Source: DASUBV01 sp035763085
GTDB lineage: Bacteria; Actinomycetota; Actinomycetes; Streptosporangiales; Streptosporangiaceae
Direction: 5' to 3'
Assembly (NCBI GenBank): GCA_035763085.1
Contig: DASUBV010000018.1
Location: forward strand, 1-22,351
Length of the DNA stretch: 22,351 nt
Positions 7,326 through 14,113 of this stretch are shown in pieces. The notes below the pieces were generated by a model, which made no database searches, had not been told where the DNA came from, and saw only the letters and a list, made by a program, of their open reading frames with translations. Position numbers and translations under genes: made by a program. Positions within the stretch are counted from its first letter, which is position 1. Each line of letters begins with the position of its first letter.

Positions 7326-7987
7326 TGCGCGTGGCGATCGCCGGCGCCGGCGCGGTGGGTATGTCCATCGCCCGGGAGCTGATCGACAACGGCCACGAGG
7401 TCCTGCTGATCGACAAGGACCCCCGGGCCATCAAGGTGTACGGGGTGCCCGGCGCGGAGTGGCTGCTGGCCGACGCGTGCGAGATCGCCTCGCTGGATGA
7501 CGCCTCCCTGGAGCGCTGCAACGTCGTCATCGCCGCCACCGGCGACGACAAGGCGAACCTGGTCACCTCGCTGCTGGCCAAGACCGAGTACGGCGTGCCG
7601 CGGGTGGTGGCCCGGATCAACCTGCCCGCCAACGAGTGGCTGTTCAACGAGTCCTGGGGCGTCGATGTCGCGGTCTCGACGCCGCGGCTGCTGTCGGCGC
7701 TGGTCGAGGAGGCCGTCAGCGTCGGCGACCTGGTCCGGCTGATGACCTTCCGGCAGAGCGAGGCCAGCCTGGTCGAGCTGACGATGCCCGCCAACGCGCC
7801 GCTGGCCGGCCAGCGGGTCGGCAGCATCGACTGGCCCGCCGACACCGCCCTGGTCGCGATCCTGCGCGACAGCCGGGTGATCGTGCCCAGCAGCGACGAC
7901 CCGCTCGAGGCCGGCGACGAGCTGCTGTTCGTGACCAGCCAGGACGTGGAGGCCGAGCTCGCGCGGCTGCTGCACGCCGACACCTAG
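7325..7987 (+). CDS. TrkA-family K+ uptake regulatory protein, second of a pair (CeoC-like)
   Basis: This 220-residue protein is a second RCK_N/RCK_C protein. It starts MRVAIAGAGAVGMSIAREL (G-x-G-x-x-G loop) with the adenosine-binding acidic residue in LLIDKD, followed by AATGDDKANLVTSLLAKTEY and VVARINLPANEWLF. The C-terminal RCK_C domain ends DELLFVTSQDVEAELARLL. The ATG shares one base with the TAA of the preceding gene (TAATG), so translation is probably coupled and the two proteins likely assemble into one hetero-oligomeric gating ring. This ceoB-ceoC arrangement is known from M. tuberculosis Rv2691-Rv2692. An APC-type permease commonly adjacent in relatives is not found here. A strong hairpin follows the stop. 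Confidence 0.92.
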   Translation: MRVAIAGAGAVGMSIARELIDNGHEVLLIDKDPRAIKVYGVPGAEWLLADACEIASLDDASLERCNVVIAATGDDKANLVTSLLAKTEYGVPRVVARINLPANEWLFNESWGVDVAVSTPRLLSALVEEAVSVGDLVRLMTFRQSEASLVELTMPANAPLAGQRVGSIDWPADTALVAILRDSRVIVPSSDDPLEAGDELLFVTSQDVEAELARLLHADT

Positions 7988-7996
7988 CGCGCGAGG

Positions 7997-8028
7997 CCGC
8001 GAAGACCCGGCAGAACGGGGCTTCGCGG
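7997..8028. terminator. Bidirectional terminator-like hairpin between the trkA pair and DUF3710 gene
   Basis: Perfect 8-base arms CCGCGAAG (7997-8004) and CTTCGCGG (8021-8028) enclose an inner CCC/GGG pairing and an 8-base loop. The hairpin begins ten bases after the second trkA stop, between convergent genes. There is no U-tract, as is common for actinobacterial terminators. Confidence 0.6.
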
Positions 8029-8099
8029 TGCGGGCGTGGCTTGCCTGCCGGGCGTGCTAGCCCGAAGCCGGGAGCCTCGGTCAGGCGTGCCGCTCCGGA

Positions 8100-9050
8100 T
8101 CAGTGAATCTCGGTGATCTCCGGCCCGCGCTCGAACGGGTTCACCGGCATGCCGCGCGCGTCGGTGGGCATGCCCTGCGCCGCGGCGTACTGCTCCTCGA
8201 TCGCCTGCCTGGCCTCCTCGGGCAGCTGGATGTCGAGAGCCTTGCGGGGCGGCTCGGGGTGGTCGCCGCGGACCACCACCACGTCGCCGAAGATCTCCTC
8301 GAACGGCCCGGCCAGCTCGGCGTCGCTGGCTGCCGGGCCGCTGATCATCCCGCGCAGGAACCAGCGCGGCCCGTCGGCGCCCAGGAACCGCAGCGGCTGC
8401 GGCGGCTGCGGCGTGCCGTCCTCGCCCGGCTGGCTCACCACGGCCAGCACCTCGGGGCCGAACGGCCCGTCCGCGTCCGCGGCCTGGCCACCGGAGTCGG
8501 CAACGGTCTGGGCCAGTTCCCGGCGGACCTCGGCCCACAGCCCGCTGGTCTTGGGCGCCGCGAAGGCCTGCAGTTGCAGCCCGCTGTCGCCCGCCACCAC
8601 CGCGACCCAGATCCCGGCCTCCTCATCGAGGTTGACCTGGATGTCGAAGCCCTCCCGGACCGGCACCAGCAGGCTGCCGAAGTCCAGCCGCTCGCGCTCG
8701 GGGTAGTCGGAGGCCGAGTCCCACGGGCCGGTGCCCGCGACCGGGCCCGGCGCCGCTGCTGCCGTGGCCCGGCTGTCGCGCAGCCGGGTCCAGGTGGAGG
8801 GGTCGCCCAGGTCGTCGCCGCGCTGCACGGCAGCCTGCGCCAGCCCGGCATCGTCCTCCTGGCCGGCGGCCCAGTCCTGGTCGCCCCCGGCGGCCAGCTC
8901 GCCGCCGGACTCCGGGTCCGCGCCGGATTCCGGGTCGTCAGCGAGTTCCGGGCCGTCGCCGGCGCTGGCCAGCTCCTGCTCGTCCCGCCCGGTCCCGCGG
9001 CCGCGGCCCGGCCGGCTCCCGGCGTCCTCGCGGCGGCGTCGTCGCAGCAC
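8100..9050 (-). CDS. DUF3710 domain-containing protein
   Basis: This 316-residue protein matches the actinobacterial DUF3710 family (Rv2696c-like), whose role is not established. The first ~110 residues are highly charged, acidic and low complexity, with a DPESG repeat after an Arg-rich start. The conserved part begins near RLDFGSLLVPVREGFDIQVNL and includes QLQAFAAPKTSGLW, LRFLGADGPRWFLRGMISG and EEIFGDVVVVRGD. It ends with MPVNPFERGPEITEIH. No signal peptide or membrane helix is visible, so a cytosolic protein is likely. The GTG at 9050 is preceded at optimal distance by AAAGGAG. The gene lies 17 bases downstream of dut on the same strand, the conserved dut-DUF3710 order, and is probably co-transcribed with it. 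Confidence 0.9.
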   Translation of the reverse strand: MLRRRRREDAGSRPGRGRGTGRDEQELASAGDGPELADDPESGADPESGGELAAGGDQDWAAGQEDDAGLAQAAVQRGDDLGDPSTWTRLRDSRATAAAAPGPVAGTGPWDSASDYPERERLDFGSLLVPVREGFDIQVNLDEEAGIWVAVVAGDSGLQLQAFAAPKTSGLWAEVRRELAQTVADSGGQAADADGPFGPEVLAVVSQPGEDGTPQPPQPLRFLGADGPRWFLRGMISGPAASDAELAGPFEEIFGDVVVVRGDHPEPPRKALDIQLPEEARQAIEEQYAAAQGMPTDARGMPVNPFERGPEITEIH

Positions 9051-9067
9051 CCCGCACGCTCCTTTAT

Positions 9068-9619
9068 CTAGCTGCTTGCCTGACTGCCCGGATTCGCACC
9101 GGTCCCGGCCGCGCCGCCGGGCAGCTCGACGGACGGCATCTCACCGGCCGGAGCCGGCTCTGCCGCCATGGCCAGCCCGCCGGTCGAGCCGAACCCGCCC
9201 TCGCCCCTGGCCGACTCTGGCAGCACCGCGACCTCGTGAAAGACCGGGCACGCGACGCGCTGGATCACCAGCTGGGCGATCCGGTCGCCGCGCTGCAGCC
9301 GGACGGGGGCGGCGGTGTCGGTGTTCAGCAGCGTCACCCTGATCTCGCCACGGTAGCCGGCATCCACGGTGCCGGGCGCATTGACGATCGTCACCCCGTG
9401 CCGGGCGGCCAGCCCGGAGCGCGGGTGCACGAAAGCCGCGTAGCCGTCGGGCAGCGCGACGGCGATCCCGGTCGGGACCAGGGCCCGCTGACCGGGCGCC
9501 AGCTCCACGTCCCGCGCCGCGTACAGGTCGGTCCCGGCGTCCCCCGGATGCGCGCGGCCGGGCAGGGGCAGGCCCGGGTCCAGCCGCCTGATCAGAACGT
9601 CCACGATGTCGTCGCTCAC
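9068..9619 (-). CDS. dut: dUTP diphosphatase (dUTPase)
   Basis: This enzyme hydrolyses dUTP to dUMP and pyrophosphate, keeping uracil out of DNA and supplying dTMP synthesis. All five trimeric dUTPase motifs are visible: GDAGTDLYA (motif 1), HPRSGLAARHG (motif 2), GTVDAGYRGEI with the catalytic Asp (motif 3), RGDRIAQLVI (motif 4) and the Arg/Phe-containing ARGEGGFGSTG (motif 5). After motif 5, where many dUTPases end within a few residues, about 35 Ala/Gly/Pro-rich residues are added. The start is GTG at 9619. TAGGGT lies at -13 to -8 and there is no Shine-Dalgarno, so a leaderless promoter in the 25-base gap after the AI-2E gene is likely. DUF3710 follows 17 bases downstream. Confidence 0.96.
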   Translation of the reverse strand: MSDDIVDVLIRRLDPGLPLPGRAHPGDAGTDLYAARDVELAPGQRALVPTGIAVALPDGYAAFVHPRSGLAARHGVTIVNAPGTVDAGYRGEIRVTLLNTDTAAPVRLQRGDRIAQLVIQRVACPVFHEVAVLPESARGEGGFGSTGGLAMAAEPAPAGEMPSVELPGGAAGTGANPGSQASS

Positions 9620-9626
9620 GCTGGCG

Positions 9627-9632
9627 ACCCTA
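9627..9632 (-). promoter_or_regulatory. Putative -10 box (TAGGGT) of a leaderless dut transcript
   Basis: On the minus strand TAGGGT fits TANNNT and ends seven bases before the GTG start of dut. It sits within the 25-base gap after the upstream AI-2E family gene, so dut can have its own promoter even if read-through also occurs. Confidence 0.5.
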
Positions 9633-9644
9633 CCGGCATCCGGC

Positions 9645-10973
9645 TCAGCCGTCGGGCGGCGACACGGGCCCGGCCTCGCGCAGGAACGGCCAGGCGTAGG
9701 TGATGACGGCGGCGGCGGGCACCGCCACGATGGCGCCGGGAATCCCGGCGATCACCCCGCCCACGGCCAGCACGATGATGATCGCCAGCGGGTGCAGCCG
9801 GACCGCCCGGCCGACGACCAGCGGCTGCAGCAGGTGCCCCTCGATCTGGTTCTCGACCAGGAACACCGCCAGCAGGATGACCGCGGCGATCCAGCCCTTG
9901 GTGGCCAGCGTGACCAGGATGGCCAGGGCGCCCACCACCAGGATGCCCAGCAGCGGCACGAAGGCCGCCAGGAACACCAGGATGATCAGCGGGACCAGCA
10001 GCGGGACGCCGAGCAGCCACAGCGCCAGGCCGATGAAGATGGCGTGGATCGCCGCCACCGCCGTGGTGCCCCGGACGTAGTTGGTCAGCGCGTGCCAGGC
10101 GGCGGACCCGGCGTTGGTCATCCGCCGGTTCGCCTCCCGGCTCAGCCCGCTGATCAGCCAGGCGTAGATCCGGTCGCCGTCCTTGAGCAGGAAGAAGGAG
10201 ATGAACAGCATCAGCACCAGGCCGGTCAGGAACTCCAGGAAGATCCGGCCGCCGGTGACCACGGTCCCGGCAATCGTCGACTTGTGCTGGGAGATGAACT
10301 GGCCGGCCTGGTCGAGGAGGTCCTGCAGGCGGGCGCCGCGCAGGTGGAACGGCGGGCCGGCCAGCGAGTGCTGGACCTCCCGCACGGTCCGCTTGACCTC
10401 GGCGGCCAGCGCCGGGTAGTCGGCGCTGACCCGGTTGGCGGTCAGGGTAATGACGCCCGCGATGATCACGATCGCGGCCAGGAAGGTCAGCCAGGTCGCC
10501 AGCAGCGCGGGCAGCCCGGCCCGGCGCAGCCGCGAGGACAGCGGCTGCAGCAGCGCGGTGAGCAGGATCGCGGCGATCAGCGGCAGCACGACCAGCCGCA
10601 GCGCCACCGCGACCCGGAACGCCCCGTAGATGAGGATGGCGACCAGGATCAGCCGCCAGGCCCACGCGGCGAGCTGCCGCAGCAGCCGCGGCACCTGCGT
10701 ATCGGGGTGCGGCAGCGGGGCCGCGCCAGGGCCGCCTGGCGTGGTGTCGGCCGGGCCGGACGGATCGCCTGCGGCCATGGCCTCGCCGCGCTCTCGCAGC
10801 CGGCGGGCGAACTCGCGGAGCCAGCCCGGCCGCGCCGTGCTGCCCGGCTCCGGCGCCGTCTCCGCCGGGGGCCCGCTGGCAGCCGGGTGCGGGACGGCCG
10901 GGCCGGCCGCCTCGCCCGGCGTCCCGGCGGCCTGCGCCGCGGGATCGTCTGGGGTCTGCGGCCGGTCGGTCAT
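9645..10973 (-). CDS. AI-2E family transporter (UPF0118/PerM-like permease)
   Basis: The 442-residue protein has an N-terminal cytosolic extension of about 100 Pro/Ala/Gly-rich residues, then a polytopic membrane domain. Hydrophobic segments include about 104-120, 124-141 and 156-178. Further segments include ITGGRIFLEFLTGLVLMLFISFFLL-type and VPLLVPLIILVFLAAFVPLLGILVVGALAILV-type stretches. The family signature PLLGILVVG and ENQIEGHLLQPLVVGRAVRLHPLAIIIVLAVGG near the C-terminus is clear. Members export diverse solutes or act in Na+/H+ exchange; a role in autoinducer-2 export cannot be inferred. The ATG at 10973 has only a G-run directly before it, so initiation signals are weak. It lies between dut and DUF3093, which are neighbours in mycobacteria. 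Its start is only 29 bases from the divergent DUF3093 start. Confidence 0.9.
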   Translation of the reverse strand: MTDRPQTPDDPAAQAAGTPGEAAGPAVPHPAASGPPAETAPEPGSTARPGWLREFARRLRERGEAMAAGDPSGPADTTPGGPGAAPLPHPDTQVPRLLRQLAAWAWRLILVAILIYGAFRVAVALRLVVLPLIAAILLTALLQPLSSRLRRAGLPALLATWLTFLAAIVIIAGVITLTANRVSADYPALAAEVKRTVREVQHSLAGPPFHLRGARLQDLLDQAGQFISQHKSTIAGTVVTGGRIFLEFLTGLVLMLFISFFLLKDGDRIYAWLISGLSREANRRMTNAGSAAWHALTNYVRGTTAVAAIHAIFIGLALWLLGVPLLVPLIILVFLAAFVPLLGILVVGALAILVTLATKGWIAAVILLAVFLVENQIEGHLLQPLVVGRAVRLHPLAIIIVLAVGGVIAGIPGAIVAVPAAAVITYAWPFLREAGPVSPPDG

Positions 10974-10990
10974 CCCCCCATGTAACCAAC

Positions 10991-10996
10991 TACCGT
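10991..10996 (+). promoter_or_regulatory. Putative -10 box (TACCGT) of a leaderless DUF3093 transcript
   Basis: TACCGT lies at -12 to -7 of the ATG at 11003, fitting TANNNT, and no Shine-Dalgarno is present. The divergent AI-2E gene begins only 29 bases away, so the two promoters must overlap. Confidence 0.5.
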
Positions 10997-11002
10997 GGTC
11001 TC

Positions 11003-11530
11003 ATGCGCAATTACCGCGAGCACCTCCGCGTGCCGGCGTCCTACTGGGGGCTCGGGCTCATCACCATGACGACCTTCGCGTCCTTCGTGTGGGCCGGGTT
11101 TGACATGCTCATCGGTGTTGCGGCGTACGCGGTGCTGGTCGGCCTCCCCGGCGTGGCCCTGCTGATCCTGGGCGAGAAGACGGTCCGCGTCTCGGACGGG
11201 GAACTGCGCGCCGGGCGGGCGGTGCTGCCGCTGGGGCGGGCCGGGCTGGTCCAGGCGCTCGATGAGAAGCAGACCGCCCAGCTGCGCGGCCCGCTGGCCG
11301 ACCCGGCGGCGTTCATGCTGGTCCGGCCCTACCTGCGCCGTGCGGTGTACGTGGAGGTCACCGGCGACTTCCCGGTGGTGCGGCAGCGCTCGCGGCGGGG
11401 TAAGCCCGGTTCCGGGGACCAGCCCCGCTGTCCCTACCTGCTGATCGGCAGCCGCCATCCGGAGGCGCTGGCAGCCGCGATCGAGACAACACGACCGCAG
11501 TCCCGTGCCGGCGACCCCTCCGTGGCATGA
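11003..11530 (+). CDS. DUF3093 domain-containing membrane protein
   Basis: This 175-residue protein matches the actinobacterial DUF3093 family (Rv2698-like) of unknown function. It begins MRNYREHLRVPASYWGLGL, a characteristic start, and has two closely spaced membrane helices (about 14-32 and 36-56). A cytosolic or surface domain follows, with RVSDGELRAGRAVLPL, AFMLVRPYLRRAVYVEV and a C-terminal PYLLIGSRHPEALAAAIE. The start is supported by the leaderless-type box TACCGT and by the conserved N-terminus. The gene is divergent from the AI-2E permease. Its presence close to dut is conserved in mycobacteria. No enzymatic motif is apparent. Confidence 0.87.
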   Translation: MRNYREHLRVPASYWGLGLITMTTFASFVWAGFDMLIGVAAYAVLVGLPGVALLILGEKTVRVSDGELRAGRAVLPLGRAGLVQALDEKQTAQLRGPLADPAAFMLVRPYLRRAVYVEVTGDFPVVRQRSRRGKPGSGDQPRCPYLLIGSRHPEALAAAIETTRPQSRAGDPSVA

Positions 11531-11561
11531 TCGGCTGACGGCGCGAGGAGGGATCATTCTG

Positions 11562-11843
11562 ATGTCTGCCAAGAAGGCTGACGCGGGCTCGAAGGCGGTC
11601 AACGCGCTCGCCGGGATGGCAGCCGCGTTCGTGGCGCGCAAGGTGCTGCACTTCGCCTGGACCAAGATCACCGGCAAGGAGCCGCCGGAGCACCCGGAGG
11701 ACCCGCAGGTGGCGCTCGGCGAGGCGCTGCTGTGGGGGATCGTGATCGGTGCCGGCGTGCACACCGCGCGGCTGCTGGCCACCAGGGCCGCCGTGAAGCG
11801 GGCCCGCCCGGCCTGCCCGGACCAGTCCGAGCTCAGCGAGTAG
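11562..11843 (+). CDS. DUF4235 domain-containing small membrane protein
   Basis: This 93-residue protein fits the DUF4235 family, found in actinobacteria and of unknown function. It starts MSAKKADAGSKAVNALAGM, followed by an amphipathic/hydrophobic segment with VARKVLHFAWTKITGKEPPEHPEDPQ, the family's recognisable core. A C-terminal membrane helix ALLWGIVIGAGVHTARLLA ends in a basic tail. The ATG at 11562 is chosen because the strong Shine-Dalgarno GAGGAGG (11545-11551) lies at the right distance. It sits 31 bases after the DUF3093 stop and may share its transcript. A hairpin directly follows the stop codon. Confidence 0.85.
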   Translation: MSAKKADAGSKAVNALAGMAAAFVARKVLHFAWTKITGKEPPEHPEDPQVALGEALLWGIVIGAGVHTARLLATRAAVKRARPACPDQSELSE

Positions 11844-11848
11844 CGCCG

Positions 11849-11864
11849 GGCCAGCCCGCTGGCC
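11849..11864 (+). terminator. Terminator-like hairpin after the DUF4235 gene
   Basis: GGCCAG (11849-11854) and CTGGCC (11859-11864) form a 6-bp stem with a 4-base loop, beginning six bases after the stop codon. A second GCTGGCC copy at 11867-11873 offers an alternative pairing. There is no U-tract. The position and stem strength suggest termination. Confidence 0.45.
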
Positions 11865-12019
11865 TCGCTGGCCTGGCCCAGTCGTCGTGGCCCGGCGTGC
11901 TGACCGGGTCGTTCTGGCCCTGCTGCTCTGGCCGGGTATGGCGCGGTCTGCCGGTAAAGGATGAGCCATGCTGCGTTATGGCACTGGCCGATCACCTGCC
12001 GTGGCGAGTGGCGCCGGCC

Positions 12020-12025
12020 TAGTCT
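12020..12025 (+). promoter_or_regulatory. Putative -10 box (TAGTCT) of a leaderless methyltransferase transcript
   Basis: TAGTCT lies at -12 to -7 of the GTG at 12032 and fits TANNNT. No Shine-Dalgarno precedes the start codon, which supports leaderless translation and this choice of start. Confidence 0.5.
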
Positions 12026-12031
12026 GGGCTG

Positions 12032-12796
12032 GTGCATGCCAAGGACAGGTCCCGGCTGACCTACAAGATCGGCTATGCCCTGCAGCATCCGGACAAGATC
12101 ATCGGCTACGCGCAGCGGCGCGGCCGTGATGCCTGGCTCGCCTACCGCCACCCCGGCCATGTCGCCTACTACCGTGCCGTCATGCGCTCGGACGCCGGGC
12201 GCAGCCGGGAGGGCGCGGTCGGCAGCCACACCCACGATTCCTGGCTCGAGATCGGCCAGATGCAGTTCGACTACCTGGCCGGGCACGGCCTCAAGCCGGG
12301 CATGCGGATGCTGGAGATCGGCTGCGGCAACCTGCGCGCCGGGCGGCTGTTCATCGACTACCTCGACGCCGGGGGCTACTACGGCATCGACATCTCCCCC
12401 GACATCCTGCTGGCCGCCCAGCAGACCATCGCCGACTACCAGTTGCAGGCCAAGCTGCCGCACCTGACGCTGGTCCGCGACCTGCGCCTGGAGTTCCTGC
12501 CCGACGAGGCATTCGACGCCGTGCACGCGCACAGCGTTTTCTCGCACTCGCCGCTGGAGATCATCGACGAGTGCCTGGCGCATGTCGGGCGGGTCATGGT
12601 GCCGGGCGGGTTCTTCGACTTCACCTTCGACCGGACCGAGGGCGCCGAGCACCAGGTGCTGCGCGAGGATTTTTACTACCGCACCCAGACCCTGCTTGAC
12701 CTGGCCGCCCGGCACGGGCTGGAGGCCGAGTTCGCCGAGGACTGGGAGCAGCTCCCGCATGACCAGTCCAAGATCCGGGTAACTCGCCCGGTATAG
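12032..12796 (+). CDS. Class I SAM-dependent methyltransferase, substrate unknown
   Basis: This 254-residue protein has a basic, aromatic N-terminal segment (about 1-70), then a class I Rossmann methyltransferase. Motif I is MLEIGCGNLRAGR (about 93-105), the acidic residue that binds SAM ribose is in YYGIDISPD near 120, and the motif IV region reads AVHAHSVFSHSPLEIIDECL. A carboxy-terminal GGFFDFTFDRTEG strand follows. The pattern resembles the general methyltransf_11/25 group, where substrates range from lipids to small metabolites. It starts with GTG directly after a leaderless-type promoter box. It is separated from glgC by 75 bases and is probably not functionally tied to it. No signal peptide or membrane anchor is evident. 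Confidence 0.82.
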   Translation: MHAKDRSRLTYKIGYALQHPDKIIGYAQRRGRDAWLAYRHPGHVAYYRAVMRSDAGRSREGAVGSHTHDSWLEIGQMQFDYLAGHGLKPGMRMLEIGCGNLRAGRLFIDYLDAGGYYGIDISPDILLAAQQTIADYQLQAKLPHLTLVRDLRLEFLPDEAFDAVHAHSVFSHSPLEIIDECLAHVGRVMVPGGFFDFTFDRTEGAEHQVLREDFYYRTQTLLDLAARHGLEAEFAEDWEQLPHDQSKIRVTRPV

Positions 12797-12871
12797 GGCC
12801 GCCGGACCGCGTTTGGCCTGTTGCGGCATGATCGGCACGTAGCAGGCGGGAGCGCGCTTCGGAGGTGGCCG

Positions 12872-14113
12872 GTGGTGGACGATCCGCGGATCCTTGGCAT
12901 GGTGCTGGCGGGCGGGGCGGGCAAGCGGCTGATGCCGCTGACCGCGGACCGGGCCAAGCCGGCCGTCCCGTTCGGCGGCCTGTACCGGCTGGTCGACTTC
13001 GCGCTGTCCAATATCGTCAACGCCGGCTTCCGGCGGATCTGCGTGCTGACCCAGTACAAGAGTCACAGCCTGGACCGGCACATCACCACCACCTGGCGGC
13101 TGAGCAGCCTGCTGGGCAATTTCGTGACCGCGGTGCCGGCCCAGCAGCGGCGCGGACCGCACTGGTACACCGGCTCGGCCGATGCCATCTACCAGTCGCT
13201 GAACCTGATCTACGACGACCAGCCCGACGTCGTGGCGGTGTTCGGCGCCGACCACGTGTTCCGGATGGACCCGCGGCAGATGATCGACCAGCACCGGGAG
13301 CACGGCGCCGGGGTGACGGTCGCGGCCATCCCGGTCGCCCGGCAGGAGGCCACCGCGTTCGGGGTGATCAAGACCGCGGGTGACGGCAAGACGATCGAGG
13401 CGTTCCTGGAAAAGCCCGCCGACCCGCCGCCGATGCCCGGCCGCGACGACTGCGCGTTCGCCTCCATGGGCATCTACGTGTTCACCACCAGCGTGCTGGT
13501 CGACGCGCTGCGCCAGGATTCCGCCGACCCCGGCAGCCGCCACGACATGGGCGGCGACATCGTGCCCATGCTGGTCAAGGAGGGCATGGCCCAGGTCTAT
13601 GACTTCCAGCAGAACCAGGTGCCGGGGGCTGAGCCGCGGGACGCCGGGTACTGGCGCGACGTCGGGACGCTGGACTCCTACTTCGACGCGCACATGGACC
13701 TGTGCGCCGTGCATCCGATCTTCAACCTCTACAACGACCGGTGGCCGATCCTGACCCACGTCCCCTCGCAGCCGCCGGCCAAGTTCGTGCACGACAGCGG
13801 CGACCGGGTCGGCCGGGCGATCAACAGCGTAGTCAGCAACGGGGTGATCGTCTCCGGCGGGCTGGTGCGCGACGCGGTACTGTCGCCGGGCGTGCGGGTC
13901 AACAGCTGGTCGCGGGTCGTGCGCGCGGTGGTGCTGGACAACACCCGGATCGGCCGGCACGCGGTCGTGGAGAACGCGATCCTGGACAAGAACGTGGTGG
14001 TCCCCGAGGGCGCGGCGGTGGGCGTGGACAAAGAGCACGACCGGGCCCGCGGGTTCATGGTCTCCGACGGCGGGATCACCGTCGTCGGCAAGGGCCAGAC
14101 AGTCGAGCCTTGA
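12872..14113 (+). CDS. glgC: Glucose-1-phosphate adenylyltransferase (ADP-glucose pyrophosphorylase)
   Basis: GlgC converts ATP and glucose-1-phosphate to ADP-glucose and pyrophosphate, the committed step of bacterial glycogen or alpha-glucan synthesis. The 413-residue protein has the nucleotidyl-transferase loop LAGGAGKRLMPLTADRAKPA (about 12-30), CVLTQYKSHSLDRHI, GSADAIYQSLNLI, FGADHVFRMDPRQM, the glucose-phosphate-binding FLEKP segment and a C-terminal left-handed beta-helix (about 290-400). All expected motifs are intact and the length is normal. GTG at 12872 is chosen because GGAGG (12861-12865) lies six bases before it; GTG at 12875 is an alternative. Its TGA overlaps the start of glgA, so the two are co-translated. 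In M. tuberculosis glgC and the glgA-type gene are divergent rather than tandem. Confidence 0.97.
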   Translation: MVDDPRILGMVLAGGAGKRLMPLTADRAKPAVPFGGLYRLVDFALSNIVNAGFRRICVLTQYKSHSLDRHITTTWRLSSLLGNFVTAVPAQQRRGPHWYTGSADAIYQSLNLIYDDQPDVVAVFGADHVFRMDPRQMIDQHREHGAGVTVAAIPVARQEATAFGVIKTAGDGKTIEAFLEKPADPPPMPGRDDCAFASMGIYVFTTSVLVDALRQDSADPGSRHDMGGDIVPMLVKEGMAQVYDFQQNQVPGAEPRDAGYWRDVGTLDSYFDAHMDLCAVHPIFNLYNDRWPILTHVPSQPPAKFVHDSGDRVGRAINSVVSNGVIVSGGLVRDAVLSPGVRVNSWSRVVRAVVLDNTRIGRHAVVENAILDKNVVVPEGAAVGVDKEHDRARGFMVSDGGITVVGKGQTVEP

